DNA from: Roseiarcus sp963775575
GTDB taxonomy: Bacteria; Pseudomonadota; Alphaproteobacteria; Rhizobiales; Beijerinckiaceae
DNA: 64,000 bases
Direction of reading: 5' to 3'
NCBI GenBank assembly: GCA_963775575.1
Contig: CAVZJG010000002.1
Span: forward strand, 930,001 to 994,000
Below the pieces are notes generated by a model. That model did not search any database. It was given only the letters and a program-made list of their open reading frames with translations, and was not told the origin of the DNA. Positions within the stretch are counted from its first letter, which is position 1, and every line of letters starts with the position of its first letter. The position numbers and the translations under genes are program-made. Shown here in pieces: positions 17,805-27,205 of the stretch.

Positions 17805-18423
17805 AAGCTACTGACACCATATGGCAATTTGGGTCACATACTGTGGTCATACAGGTCTTATTACCTCTTCCATCGTCGATGTATACCCTGCCTGAATTTT
17901 GTGGGACGCCAACTTTTTTTGGAGCGGACGAAGGGGACTCTTTGGCTCCTTCGTCGAGCAGCGCCTGCACGACGTCCGGGTGGCCGTACTGGGAGGCCAG
18001 CATCAGCGCGGTCGCGCCATTGCTCATCTTGGCATTGACATCGGCCCCCGCGGCAAGCAGCGCCTGCACCATATCGAGGTGACCGCCCACGGAGGCCAGC
18101 ATCAGCGCGGTCGCGCCATTGCTCATCTTGGCATTGACGTCGGCCTCCTTAGCGAGCAGCGCCTGCACTACATTGAGGTGGCCGAATGTAGAGGCCTCTA
18201 TCAGCGCAGTCGTGCCATCGCTCATCTTGGCATTGACATCGGCCCCCTTGGCGAGCAGCGCCTGCGCTGCAGCCGCATCACCACGAGTCGCCGCAGCGAT
18301 CAAGTCCTCCGCAGGCCCTGCCATGGCCGCCGCCGCCCACCCGAGCGCCAGTGCTACCGACCACACCGATAACACCCGACGAAGGCGAACCATCGAACTC
18401 TCGACAACGGCCTTGGTTGACAT
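17797..18423 (-). CDS. exported ankyrin-repeat protein 1
   Basis: 208 residues. The leader MSTKAVVESSMVRLRRVLSV and a hydrophobic segment (VALALGWAAAAMA) form a signal peptide. About four ankyrin repeats follow with the TALMLAS..GH.DVVQALL..GADVNAK consensus. The C-terminal 50 residues are unlike the paralogues: a linker and VYIDDGRGNKTC with two further Cys, perhaps a disulfide-bonded tail. The start at 18423 is chosen because all three paralogues share MSTK-V-VE at this point. The role is probably protein binding in the periplasm or outside the cell; partners are unknown. Confidence 0.8.
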   Translation of the reverse strand: MSTKAVVESSMVRLRRVLSVWSVALALGWAAAAMAGPAEDLIAAATRGDAAAAQALLAKGADVNAKMSDGTTALIEASTFGHLNVVQALLAKEADVNAKMSNGATALMLASVGGHLDMVQALLAAGADVNAKMSNGATALMLASQYGHPDVVQALLDEGAKESPSSAPKKVGVPQNSGRVYIDDGRGNKTCMTTVCDPNCHMVSVACE

Positions 18424-18484
18424 CGCGAACCCCTCACCGGAGTGGAACCAATCTACGATCGCCGGCAGCATAGCGTTGATGCAA

Positions 18485-19546
18485 TCATTGCTTGGCACCT
18501 GCCTGCACCAATACGGCTCTGATCGTGGCGTCCTTAGCCACTGTCAGCGCGGTCGCGCCATCGTTCATTTTGGCATTGACCTCGGCCCCCTTGACGAGCA
18601 GCGTCTGCACCACATCGAGGTGGCCATTATAGGAGGCCTGCATCAGCGCTGTCACGCCATCGTTCGCCTGGGCATTGACCTCGCCCCCCTTGGCGAGCAG
18701 CGCCTGCACCACATCGAGGCGGCCGTTCTGGGAGGCCTCCATCAGTGCGGTCGCGCCGTTATTACCCTTGGCGTTGACCTCGGCCCGCTTGGCGAGCAGC
18801 GCCCGCACCACATCGAGGTAGCCGTTCTGAGAGGCCTCCATCAGCGCGGTCCAGCCGTCGTTCGTCTTGGCATTGACATCGGCCCCCTTGGCGAGCAACG
18901 CCTGCACGACATCGAGGTAGCCTTTCAAGGAGGCCAACATCAGCGCGGTCGCGCCGTGGCTCGCGTTGACTTCGGCTCCTTTGGCGAGCAGCGCCTGCAC
19001 GACATCGAGGTGGCCGTTAAAGGAGGCCACCATCAGCGCGGTCAAGCCGTCGCTATCCTTGGCATTGATCTCGGCCCCCTTGGCGAGCAGCGCCTGCACC
19101 ACCTCGCTGTGGCCGGCCTGGGAGGCCGCCATCAGTGCGGTCCACCCATCGCTCACATTGACTTCAGCTCCCTTGGCAAGCAGCGCTTGCACCACATCGA
19201 GGTGACCTTGGACGGAGGCCAGCATCAGCGCGGTCCAGCCGTCGTTCGTCCTCGCATTGACTTCGGCTCCCTTGGCAAGCAGCGCTTGCACCATATCGAG
19301 GTGGCCATTATGGGAGGCCTCCATCAGCGCGGTCGCGCCGTTGTTACCTTTGGCATTGACCTCGGTCCCCGTGGCGAGAAGCGCCTGCACCGCGGCCGCA
19401 TCGCCACGACCCGCCGCGTCGATCAAGTCCTCCGCAAGCCCAGCCACGGCCGACGCCGCCCACCCGACCGCCAGCGCCACCAACCACACCGATAACACCC
19501 GACGAATGTGAACCATCGAACTCTCGACAACGACCTTGGTTGACAT
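18485..19546 (-). CDS. exported ankyrin-repeat protein 2
   Basis: 353 residues. It has the same leader (MSTKVVVESSMVHIRRVLSV) and signal peptide, then about ten ankyrin repeats of the type GATALMEASQNGHLDVVQAL followed by LAKGAEVNAK. Two repeats are two residues short (AEVNVSDGWTAL and AEVNASHGATAL), which would disturb the regular stacking. The C terminus is AGAKQ. It is the middle of three tandem paralogues on one strand; the near-identity of repeats at DNA level points to recent repeat shuffling. Confidence 0.85.
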   Translation of the reverse strand: MSTKVVVESSMVHIRRVLSVWLVALAVGWAASAVAGLAEDLIDAAGRGDAAAVQALLATGTEVNAKGNNGATALMEASHNGHLDMVQALLAKGAEVNARTNDGWTALMLASVQGHLDVVQALLAKGAEVNVSDGWTALMAASQAGHSEVVQALLAKGAEINAKDSDGLTALMVASFNGHLDVVQALLAKGAEVNASHGATALMLASLKGYLDVVQALLAKGADVNAKTNDGWTALMEASQNGYLDVVRALLAKRAEVNAKGNNGATALMEASQNGRLDVVQALLAKGGEVNAQANDGVTALMQASYNGHLDVVQTLLVKGAEVNAKMNDGATALTVAKDATIRAVLVQAGAKQ

Positions 19547-19633
19547 CACCCGCGTCCTCGTTCTCCCGCTGAAACTACCGGCCCGCATGCCATGCGTGGC
19601 CGACTGCTCGGCGGGGACTGTGGCCTGACGCGG

Positions 19634-20521
19634 TCATTCTTTGGCGCCTGCCTGCCGCAATAAGGCTCGGATATCGGCGTGTCCTCCCGCCTTCGCGGCA
19701 TCCAACGCGGTCTGGCCGTCGTTCGTCTCGGCGTTGACATCGGCCCCTCTGGCGAGCAGCGCCAGCGCCACATCGCGATCGCCCCTGAAGCAGGCGGTCA
19801 TCAGCGCCGTCAAGCCGCCTTTCCCCGCGGCGTTGACCTCAGCCCCTTTGGCGAGCAGCGCCTGCACTACATCGAGGTGGCCTTCCTGGGCGGCCGCCAT
19901 CAGCGCGGTCGCGCCGTCGCTCGTCCTCTTGGCATCGACCTCGGCTCCTTTGTCGAGCAGCCCCTGCACAACATCGAGATGGCCGTTCAGGGCGGCCGCC
20001 ATCAGCGCGGTCCGGCCGTCGTTCGTCTGGATATTGACCTCGGCTCCCTTGTCGAGCAGCGCCTGCGCCACATCGAGGCGGCCTTCCTCTGAGGCGATAA
20101 ACAGCGCGGTCACGCCGTCGTTCTTCCTGGCGTTGACCTCGGCTCGCTTGTCGAGCAGCGCCTGCGCAACATCGAGCCGGCCTTTCAAGGACGCCCGGAG
20201 CAGCGCCGTCCAGCCGTCGTAATCCCTGGCGTTGACCGCGGCCCCCCTGTCGAGCAGCGCCTGCGCCACATCGAGGCGGCCGTTCAAGGAGGCCGCCATC
20301 AGCGCGGTCACGCCATCGCTCGTCGTGGCGTTGACATCAGCGCCCTTGGCGAGCAGCGCCTGCACCGAGGCCGCATCGCCGCGAGTCGCCGCAGCGACCA
20401 GGTCGTCGGCAGGCTCAGCCACGGCCGCCGACGCCCACCCGATCGCGAACGCCGCCGACCACACCGACAACACCCGACGAAGGCGAACCGTCGAACGCTC
20501 GACGATGACCTTGGTTGACAT
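19634..20521 (-). CDS. exported ankyrin-repeat protein 3
   Basis: 295 residues with the shared leader (MSTKVIVERSTVRLRRVLSV) and signal peptide. About eight ankyrin repeats follow, richer in Arg and with LLDKGAEVN or LLDRGAAVN in place of LLAKGAEVN. It ends DIRALLRQAGAKE. It is the first gene of the array in transcription order. Ankyrin arrays mediate protein contacts; whether these act in the periplasm or on other cells cannot be told. Confidence 0.85.
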   Translation of the reverse strand: MSTKVIVERSTVRLRRVLSVWSAAFAIGWASAAVAEPADDLVAAATRGDAASVQALLAKGADVNATTSDGVTALMAASLNGRLDVAQALLDRGAAVNARDYDGWTALLRASLKGRLDVAQALLDKRAEVNARKNDGVTALFIASEEGRLDVAQALLDKGAEVNIQTNDGRTALMAAALNGHLDVVQGLLDKGAEVDAKRTSDGATALMAAAQEGHLDVVQALLAKGAEVNAAGKGGLTALMTACFRGDRDVALALLARGADVNAETNDGQTALDAAKAGGHADIRALLRQAGAKE

Positions 20522-20780
20522 CGCGCCTCCCCCCCCCCTCATTCCTGGAGTATACGACCGTCGCATGGACGGGTTCCATGAAGCAGGTCTGTGTGGCCGT
20601 CCGGACGCCCGCCACGCGCACGTCGCTGATCTCGCAGCCCTACGCGCGCTGCATTCTTACGTAATCAGCCGCTTTCGACAAGCGCTCAGCTTTAGCGACG
20701 AGGCCGGGGCGGCGCTCGAGGCGGAACGCGAGGCGCATCGAGCGCTGGATTGCTTCGCTCCGCCCGCAATGACGGCTGCT

Positions 20781-22364
20781 CTATGCGCCGACGCCCTTCT
20801 GATAATCCTTCACGTCGGCGAACGCGATCTTCGGCCAGCGCTCCTGCTCGTAGCGCAGGTTGAATGCGCTGGTGGCCATGAACACCGGCGCGCCGTCGAG
20901 ATCGGCGGCCATCGAGGAGGGGTAGGCGGAGACGAACCGGTCGAGTTCGGCGCGATCCTGAGAACTCACCCAGCGGCAGACTTCGAAGCGGCTCGGCTCG
21001 AAGGAAACGGGCAGGCCGTATTCGGCCTCGAGGCGCTCGGCCAGCACGTCGAGCTGCAGCGCGCCGACCACGCCGACGATCGCCGCGGCGCCGTCGTGGG
21101 GCAGGAACACCTGCACCACGCCCTCTTCGGCCATCTGCTGCAACGCCTCGCGCAGCTTCTTGGCCTTCATCGCGTCGGCGAGCTTGACCCGGCGCAGGAT
21201 TTCCGCCGCGAAGCTCGGCACGCCGCGGAACGCGATCTCCTCGCCTTCGCTCAGCGTGTCGCCGATGCGCAGCAAGCCGTGGTTGGAAATGCCGACGACG
21301 TCGCCGGCGTAGGCCTCCTCGGCGAGCGAGCGGTCCTGGGCGAAGAAGAACTGCGGCGCCGACAGCGTGATCGGTTTGCCGGTGCGCACCAGTTTTGCGC
21401 GCATGCCGCGCGTGAGCTTCCCTGAGCAGACCCGCATGAAGGCGATGCGGTCGCGATGGTTGGGGTCCATGTTGGCCTGGATCTTGAAGACGAAGCCGGT
21501 CATCTTCGGCTCGTCCGCCTTCACCGTGCGGGTCGAGGCTTCCTGCGCCCGCGGCGGCGGCGCGAACTCGGCCATCGCGTCGATGAGGTCGCGCACGCCG
21601 AATTCCTTGAGGGCGCTGCCGAACAGCACCGGCGTCAGATGTCCTTCGAGAAAGGATTGCTTATCGAAGGCGCGGCAGCCCTCGACCGCCAACGTCATTT
21701 CCTCGATCGCGGCCGCGCGCTCATGCTCGGGCAACAGCGCGGCGACCGCCGGATCGGCCGGGCCGGAGACCGGAACGACCGCCGCGTCCTTACCCAGCGT
21801 GCGCAAGCATCGGCGCCGGATGTCGTAGGCGCCGGCGAGCGAGCGCCCGCGTCCGACCGTCCAGTCGAGCGGCGCGGCGTCGAGCGCCAGCGTCTTCTCG
21901 ATTTCGTCGAGGAGATCGAAGGGATCGCGCGTCTCGCGGTCCATCTTGTTGATGAAGGTGACGATCGGGATGTCGCGCAGGCGGCAGACTTCGAACAATT
22001 TGCGGGTGCGCGCCTCGATGCCCTTGGCCGCGTCGATCACCATCACCGCCGAGTCGACCGCGGTCAGGGTGCGATAGGTGTCCTCGGAGAAGTCCTCGTG
22101 GCCGGGCGTATCGAGAAGATTGAAGACGCAGCCGCCGTATTCGAAGGTCATCACCGAGGTGACGACGGAAATGCCGCGCTCGCGCTCGATGCCCATCCAG
22201 TCCGAGCGCGTCTGGCGGCGATTGGCCTTGGCGCGCACCTCGCCGGCGAGCTGGATGGCGCCGCCGAACAGCAGCATTTTCTCGGTCAGCGTCGTCTTGC
22301 CGGCGTCGGGGTGCGAGATGATCGCGAAGGTGCGCCGACGCGCGACGGGGTTCTGCTCGGTCAT
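20781..22364 (-). CDS. prfC: peptide chain release factor 3
   Basis: 527 residues, matching the usual RF3 length (529 in E. coli). GTPase motifs are G1 SHPDAGKTT, G2 region RGISVVTSVM, G3 DTPGHEDFSEDTYRTL and G4 NKMD. The C-terminal RF3 domain (PVSFEPSRFEVCRWVSS) is present. The protein recycles RF1/RF2 from the ribosome after termination, using GTP. It is divergent from the LysR regulator at 22561. Confidence 0.95.
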   Translation of the reverse strand: MTEQNPVARRRTFAIISHPDAGKTTLTEKMLLFGGAIQLAGEVRAKANRRQTRSDWMGIERERGISVVTSVMTFEYGGCVFNLLDTPGHEDFSEDTYRTLTAVDSAVMVIDAAKGIEARTRKLFEVCRLRDIPIVTFINKMDRETRDPFDLLDEIEKTLALDAAPLDWTVGRGRSLAGAYDIRRRCLRTLGKDAAVVPVSGPADPAVAALLPEHERAAAIEEMTLAVEGCRAFDKQSFLEGHLTPVLFGSALKEFGVRDLIDAMAEFAPPPRAQEASTRTVKADEPKMTGFVFKIQANMDPNHRDRIAFMRVCSGKLTRGMRAKLVRTGKPITLSAPQFFFAQDRSLAEEAYAGDVVGISNHGLLRIGDTLSEGEEIAFRGVPSFAAEILRRVKLADAMKAKKLREALQQMAEEGVVQVFLPHDGAAAIVGVVGALQLDVLAERLEAEYGLPVSFEPSRFEVCRWVSSQDRAELDRFVSAYPSSMAADLDGAPVFMATSAFNLRYEQERWPKIAFADVKDYQKGVGA

Positions 22365-22560
22365 GGCGCCGGGGGGTTGGGGAAAGCGCGGCCTCCCTTA
22401 ACGCGCCGCGGCGTCGAGGGGAAGGGCGCGCCGTTGTCGCCGATTTCGCTTGGCCCCGCCGCAATCGGATGTGGATCGTTCGCGTCGCGAGACGCTCGAG
22501 CCCTTGCGGGCGGACGAGGCGGGTCATATCGTGTCGTCCGACAAACCGGGCGGAGGCGCG

Positions 22561-23556
22561 ATGGATCGCAAATGGTTGCCGCTCAACGCGCTGCGCGCGT
22601 TCGAGGCGGCCGGGCAGCATCTGAGTTTCACCGCCGCCGCCAACAGCCTGACCGTCGCGCAGAGCGCGGTGAGCCGCCACGTCATCGTGCTCGAGAATTT
22701 TCTCGGCGTCGCGCTGTTCGAGCGTCGGCCGCAGCAATTGGCGCTGACCGAGGCGGGGCGGCACATCCTGCCGGTGGTCACCAAGTCCTTCGACCGCATC
22801 GATCAGGCGCTGTGCGAGGTCATCAAGGAGAAAGGGCGGCCGAAGCGCGAATTGAAGGTCGCGCTGCCGACGTCGTTCGCGCATCGGCTGGCGATTCCGA
22901 TCCTGCGTGATTTTCGCGCCGAAAACCCGGGCATCAGCCTCGAAGTCGTCTCCAAGCCGTCGGCGGGCCCCGATGGCGACGGCGACATCGACATCGCCAT
23001 CGTCTATTCCGAGCCGCGCGTCACCGACGCGATCCACGACCTGCTGTGGATGGTGCGCTCGACGATCCTGTGCAGCCCGAAGATGTTGGAGACGCTCGAC
23101 CGTTCCGACCCGGCCAAGTTCATCGCCGCCAGCGACCTCCTCCACGTCCGGGTCGAGGGGCGCCCCCGCCACTACTTCTGGGAGATGTTGGCGCGCTCGA
23201 TGGGCCGCGCCGACCTCGCCGTCGATCGCGGCCTGGTGTTCGACACCCAGCAATTGGCGATCCAGTACGCGATGCTCGGCGACGGCCTCGCCCTCGCCGA
23301 CCCGCTGCTGTTCAACGACGAAATCAGGTCGGGGCGGCTGATACGGCCGTTCGACCTGTGGCTCGACGAAGGCTACGGCTATTATCTGACCACGCAGCCC
23401 GAAGACCTCAGCAACGAAGCGGTGGCGCTATTCCGCTCGTGGCTGATCGCGCGTTTCAGCGCGGCTTCGGCGGTCGAGCCGCCCAAACCGGCGGTCGCCC
23501 CGCCCGAACCCGAAAACGCCGGCGCGGAAGGGGCGAAGCTGCGCGCGGCGCAATGA
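22561..23556 (+). CDS. LysR-family transcriptional regulator (GcvA-like)
   Basis: 331 residues. The N-terminal winged helix (LNALRAFEAAGQHLSFTAAA, then SLTVAQSAVSRHVIVLE) is typical of the GcvA subgroup, and a periplasmic-binding-like effector domain follows. The last 35 residues are a Pro/Ala-rich extension. The start at 22561 matches the family; the open frame upstream does not. No adjacent structural gene except the divergent prfC gives a clue to its target. Confidence 0.88.
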   Translation: MDRKWLPLNALRAFEAAGQHLSFTAAANSLTVAQSAVSRHVIVLENFLGVALFERRPQQLALTEAGRHILPVVTKSFDRIDQALCEVIKEKGRPKRELKVALPTSFAHRLAIPILRDFRAENPGISLEVVSKPSAGPDGDGDIDIAIVYSEPRVTDAIHDLLWMVRSTILCSPKMLETLDRSDPAKFIAASDLLHVRVEGRPRHYFWEMLARSMGRADLAVDRGLVFDTQQLAIQYAMLGDGLALADPLLFNDEIRSGRLIRPFDLWLDEGYGYYLTTQPEDLSNEAVALFRSWLIARFSAASAVEPPKPAVAPPEPENAGAEGAKLRAAQ

Positions 23557-23584
23557 CGCGGCCGAGGCGGGATTTGGCTGCGGC

Positions 23585-23626
23585 GGCGCTCCCCGCGGGG
23601 CGACAGGACAGCCCCGCGGGGGCGCC
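23585..23626. terminator. strong GC hairpin between convergent genes
   Basis: GGCGCTCCCCGCGGGG pairs with CCCCGCGGGGGCGCC across an 11-base loop. It lies between the convergent LysR and DUF1127 genes. It lacks a T-run, so it may act as a rho-type barrier or a 3'-end stabiliser. Confidence 0.6.
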
Positions 23627-23637
23627 GGCGCGTGGGC

Positions 23638-23793
23638 TCAGCCGCGCACGGCCGAGCGGGCGATGTGCTCGATGTCGGCGCGATCGATGCCGAGATCTTG
23701 CAGTTCGCGGTCGGTATAGGTCGACAGTTCCCGAATCACCGACAGGTACACACGCCGATTATGGAAAAATTGGCGAATGAAGGAAAAGTTCAT
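23638..23793 (-). CDS. DUF1127 small protein
   Basis: 51 residues, MNFSFIRQFFHNRRVYLSVI then RELSTYTDRELQDLGIDRAD, the classic DUF1127 (YjiS-like) signature. GGAG lies about seven bases before the chosen ATG; an ATG four codons upstream is less well placed. Small Arg-rich DUF1127 proteins in alphaproteobacteria affect RNA turnover and phosphate or carbon metabolism. The exact role here is unknown. Confidence 0.88.
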   Translation of the reverse strand: MNFSFIRQFFHNRRVYLSVIRELSTYTDRELQDLGIDRADIEHIARSAVRG

Positions 23794-23963
23794 GGCAGTC
23801 TCCATCTGGTTAGGGGGCCGCCGGACTCGGTCATCTGACCTCTCCGCCAGCTCGAATATCTCAGGCGTTCCTTCTCTACGACGAGCGGAACATAAGGTAT
23901 TGCACTGCAAAAGTCAATGCTGCGGTGCAATGAGCCATGCGACGGTAGCATGAAGAAATCGGG

Positions 23964-24311
23964 TCAACCGGCGGCGGATTTGCGACAAACTTGGGCAATT
24001 TCGAAATTTATGCCAAAATGTCGCAGTTTGAGTGATGAAATCTGCAATTTTCTATGCGTCTCTCGCATGGCTGCCATCGCGATGCAGCGCCCCCGGCGCT
24101 CCCATGCGCCGTCGACGACTATTCCATCCTTGCGCCACCCGGCGATCGCTTGGCGCGCAGCGAAGCCCTCGCCGAATATCCCGCTTCGTGCGACGCTTTC
24201 CCATGAAGCGATCGCGTCGGGTTCGGCGACGCGAAGACACGCGATCGCCGCCTCGCGTCGCATAGTCAAATTATCGCTGGCGAGAAGCGGAAGAAGCCTC
24301 ACCAGCAGATC
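23964..24311 (-). pseudogene. partial duplicate of the DUF2019 domain downstream of its parent
   Basis: Directly after the stop of the gene at 24319, the sequence encodes LLVRLLPLLASDNLTMRREA and continues to WRKDGIVVDGA. It aligns along its length with the last 70 residues of the parent (LLARLAPLFASDNVTVRREA to WRKDGTIVYGV). It has no start codon or ribosome site of its own and its last 45 codons look random. It is a truncated tandem copy. Confidence 0.65.
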
Positions 24312-24318
24312 GCCGCCC

Positions 24319-25110
24319 TCAGACGCCGTAGACGATCGTTCCGTCCTTGCGCCATCGCGCGAGGGCCAAGCCCGCTTCGAACCCCTCACGGGAGCCCCAG
24401 ATGCGGGCGACGCCCTCCAGCACGCCGATCGCTTGCGCCTCGGCGGTGCGCAGGCACGCGGTCGCCGCCTCGCGACGGACGGTCACATTGTCGCTGGCGA
24501 AAAGCGGCGCCAGCCTCGCGAGCAGGCCGCGCGCCTTCAACTGCCGCATGATGTCCCAGACTTCGCCGACGATGCGGTTCTGCACATCCTTGTCGGCAGG
24601 GTTTTCGAGATAATCGAGGAAGCCGGCCCCGCTTTCGCGCAGCGCCGCGTCTTCGAAACGCGCGACGAGTTCGTCGTCGGACATTTCCGCCAGCGTCGGC
24701 CGCTCCGGCGGCGCCTGGCGCGCGCGGAGCTGCAAGGCGAGAACTTTAAGCGTCGGCAGCTCCACGAGATAGGCTTCGGTCGCCGCCGCGGCCAATTCCG
24801 GGGAGAGGCCGCCCATGAACATCGCCGTGGTGGCGCGGATGTCGGGGTCGTCGTCCTCCAACATCCGCTCCACCTGAGCGATCGCACGACGCGCTTTGAG
24901 AACGGCGCTCGTCGCCCAGAGCCGGGCGGCGGCGGACTTTTTTTCCTCGGTGTCGGCGGCGGTGTCGGCGGCGGGCTTCGGAGCTTGGGGATCGCGCAGC
25001 CACCGCAGCGACGCCAATTGGCCGCTGCCGAGTCCAAACCGCTTGGCGGCGCCCACGAACAGTTCGAGAAGACGGTCGGTCGTCAAAGCCGAATAATCGT
25101 CCGCGCTCAT
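24319..25110 (-). CDS. two-domain DUF2019-like protein
   Basis: 263 residues. The second half (MSDDELVARFEDAALRESG, then a helix pair ending SDNVTVRREAATACLRTAE) matches DUF2019, a HEAT-like helical domain. The first half (LTTDRLLELFVGAAKRFG, DDPDIRATTAMFMGGLSPEL) looks like a diverged second copy. There is no signal peptide. The ATG overlaps the stop of an upstream reading frame (ATGA at 25107-25110), so it was translated together with that partner, which is now mostly deleted. Such coupling is usual for an immunity or accessory gene behind its partner, but no toxic domain remains. Function unknown. Confidence 0.7.
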   Translation of the reverse strand: MSADDYSALTTDRLLELFVGAAKRFGLGSGQLASLRWLRDPQAPKPAADTAADTEEKKSAAARLWATSAVLKARRAIAQVERMLEDDDPDIRATTAMFMGGLSPELAAAATEAYLVELPTLKVLALQLRARQAPPERPTLAEMSDDELVARFEDAALRESGAGFLDYLENPADKDVQNRIVGEVWDIMRQLKARGLLARLAPLFASDNVTVRREAATACLRTAEAQAIGVLEGVARIWGSREGFEAGLALARWRKDGTIVYGV

Positions 25111-25348
25111 TGCAGCACTCCAAACATATACAGCGTCGCCAAGGCGTCCTGATACTGCGCGTCGTAATCCATGTCGCTCACGACCTGTCGACGGAGCCGT
25201 CCACTGGGACCAGTCAGGCGCGACCGCCGCCGCGCTTCGGCGAGCGGACGAGCATCGGCGCGCCGCCGACGAACAGCCCGTTCTCGTCGCAACGCACGCC
25301 CTCGTCGCTCAGGCGGAAGAAACGCAAGACGGGAAACGCGCCCATCAC
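25107..25348 (-). pseudogene. internally deleted gene upstream of the DUF2019 protein
   Basis: From ATG 25348 one frame gives MGAFPVLRFFRLSDEGVRCD, then ENGLFVGGAPMLVRSPKRGG, which looks like a natural N terminus, and stops at 25214. In another frame the bases just downstream give RRQVVSDMDYDAQYQDALAT ending YMFGVLQ, which looks like a natural C terminus and is coupled to the next gene by ATGA. The two halves are out of frame, so the middle of a longer protein was probably removed near 25205-25215. The family is not firmly known to me. Confidence 0.5.
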
Positions 25349-25483
25349 GATCGCCCTGGCTCGAATGGAGACGCTGAGAGTGGAACATAAGAGGAACACT
25401 TCGTCAACAAAATGTCCGCCGACCGTTCCGATTTCGTCGCCGAGCGGTCGAGGCGCCGGGCAAACGGCGCGCGCACACAGCGA

Positions 25484-25501
25484 ATCGCTTCAATTTCGGT
25501 T
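25484..25501 (+). repeat. left 18-bp target-site duplication of the IS1202-like element
   Basis: atcgcttcaatttcggtt ends directly at the left end of the element and is repeated without mismatch at 26983-27000 directly after the right end. Confidence 0.85.
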
Positions 25502-26982
25502 GTTAGCGCAACGTGAGAATGTCCCCTTTTAGCAACGTGAGAATGTCCCCTTTGGCGGTTGTGTCGGAGGGGCGTTTTCATGGTGGAGGGGATATTGGGG
25601 ATGAGCGCTGTCGAGCGGCAACGGGCGTTTGTGGTTCGGCAAGTTTGCGAGGGTGTGCTTTCGCAGGTTGTTGCGGCGGAGCGGCTTTCGCTCGGGGTGC
25701 GGCAGGTCAAGCGGCTTGTGCGGGTTTGGCGGGCTCGGGGCGATCGGGGGCTGATTTCGCGCCAGCGGGGGCGGGTTTCGCCGCGGCGGATGGCGGCGGG
25801 GCTGCGCTCGCGGATCGCCGGGCTGTTGCGGGACAAATATCGTGATTTCGGCGCGACGCTGGCGGCCGAGAAGCTCGGCGAGCTGGAGGGGATCGCGGTG
25901 TCGCGCGAGTTCGTTCGCCGTTTGCAGATCGCTCTCGGGCTTTCGCGGGCGAAGCGGCGGCGGACGCGGCGGGTTCATCAGCCGCGCGAGCGGCGCCGGC
26001 GCTTTGGCGAACTGGTTCAAATCGACGGCAGCCCGCACGATTGGTTGGAGGGGCGCGGCCCGCGCTGCACGCTGATCGTGTTCGTCGACGACGCGACCAG
26101 CCGGTTGACGGCGCTGCAATTTGCGCCGAGCGAGACGACGAAGGCCTATCTTGGCGCGCTGAAGGCGCATGTTCTCGCGCACGGGCTTCCGCTCGCCTTT
26201 TACAGCGACCGGCACGGCATCTTCCGCGTCAACGCCAAGGAAGCGGCCGGCGGCGACGGCCTGACCGAGTTCGGCCGGGTGGCCGAGCGCCTCAGAATCG
26301 AGCTCATCCAGGCTTCGACGCCGCAAGCCAAGGGCCGGGTCGAGCGCGCCAATCAGACTTTGCAGGACCGGCTGGTCAAGGAGATGCGGCTGCGCGGGAT
26401 ATCGGACCTGGCGGCGGCGCAGGCCTTCGCGCCCGCGTTCATCGCGCTGTGGAACGCGAAGTTCGCCAGGCCGCCGCAAGACGCCTCATCGGCGCATCGG
26501 CCGTGGGCGGCGACGCCCGAGGCGCTCGACGAAGCCCTGGCGCGGCGCGAGGAGCGCACCCTGTCCAAAGCCCTGACCTTCGAGCTGCGGCGGCAAACTC
26601 TATTGCATCAAGACGACCGGCCCCGGCGCGGCGCTGCGCGGCGCGCGCGTCACCCTCCATCACTTCGTCGATGGCCAGATGCGCGTCGCCTACAAGGGCC
26701 GCGCCTTGCCCTACACCCATTTCAAGACCCGGCCCGGCCCCGAGCCCGCCGAGGATGAAAAGACCCTCGATGCGCGCCTCGACGCCATCATCGCCGCCAG
26801 CGCCGCCCGGCCGCGCGCCCAAACCGTCGTGGCGCAAGGGTGTGGATAACGACGGGCTTCGCTACGGCGCTGTCGGGGCGCGCTCAGCCCGTCGTTGCCC
26901 ACACCCACCCGACCCGCGGCAAAAGCCAAAAGGGGACATTCTCACGTTGCTGTAAGAGGGGACATTCTCATGTTGCGTTGAC
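25502..26982. mobile_element. IS1202-like (ISNCY group) insertion sequence, 1481 bp
   Basis: The termini are imperfect inverted repeats of about 29 bp (25 identical). At each end the core word CAACGTGAGAATGTCCCC occurs twice: at the left from 25508 and 25532, at the right in reverse at 26928-26950 and 26955-26976. A perfect 18-bp direct repeat flanks the element. Long target duplications are a hallmark of the IS1202 group. It inserted between the decayed DUF2019 locus and rpsD. Confidence 0.85.
25580..26849 (+). CDS. IS1202-like transposase, frameshifted near the C terminus
   Basis: An N-terminal helix-turn-helix (AERLSLGVRQVKRLVRVW) is followed by an integrase-type DDE domain: first Asp in LVQIDGSPHDWLEG, second in FYSDRHGIFRVN, Glu in GRVERANQTLQDRL. 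GGAGGGG nine bases upstream supports the start at 25580. Near 26600 the frame shifts by one base; the proper C terminus (CIKTTGPGAALRGARVTLHH, FVDGQMRVAYKGRALPYTHF) continues in another frame to TAA 26847-26849. The core is before the shift, but the enzyme is probably inactive unless frameshifting occurs. Confidence 0.85.
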
Positions 26983-27205
26983 ATCGCTTCAATTTCGGTT
27001 TGACAGCGCGGGGATTGCAGCCTACGGGAGCCGCGGCGGGCGCGCCCTCGATCGAAGAGGGCGCGTTCGTCGTTTGACGCACCCGCGGCTTGCGCCTAGC
27101 TCGGCGAAAGCCTGTCGGCGTGGAGCGGTTCTCGATTCGGAGACGGCTCGGCGCAGAGGAGGGCGCGTTCCCTGACCGTTTGAACGTTTATCAGAGGGAA
27201 TCGCG

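Noticed and set aside
17797..20521. roughly 99-bp periodicity resembling a tandem DNA repeat or CRISPR
   Set aside because: The period is the 33-residue ankyrin repeat of coding genes; units are contiguous without unique spacers.
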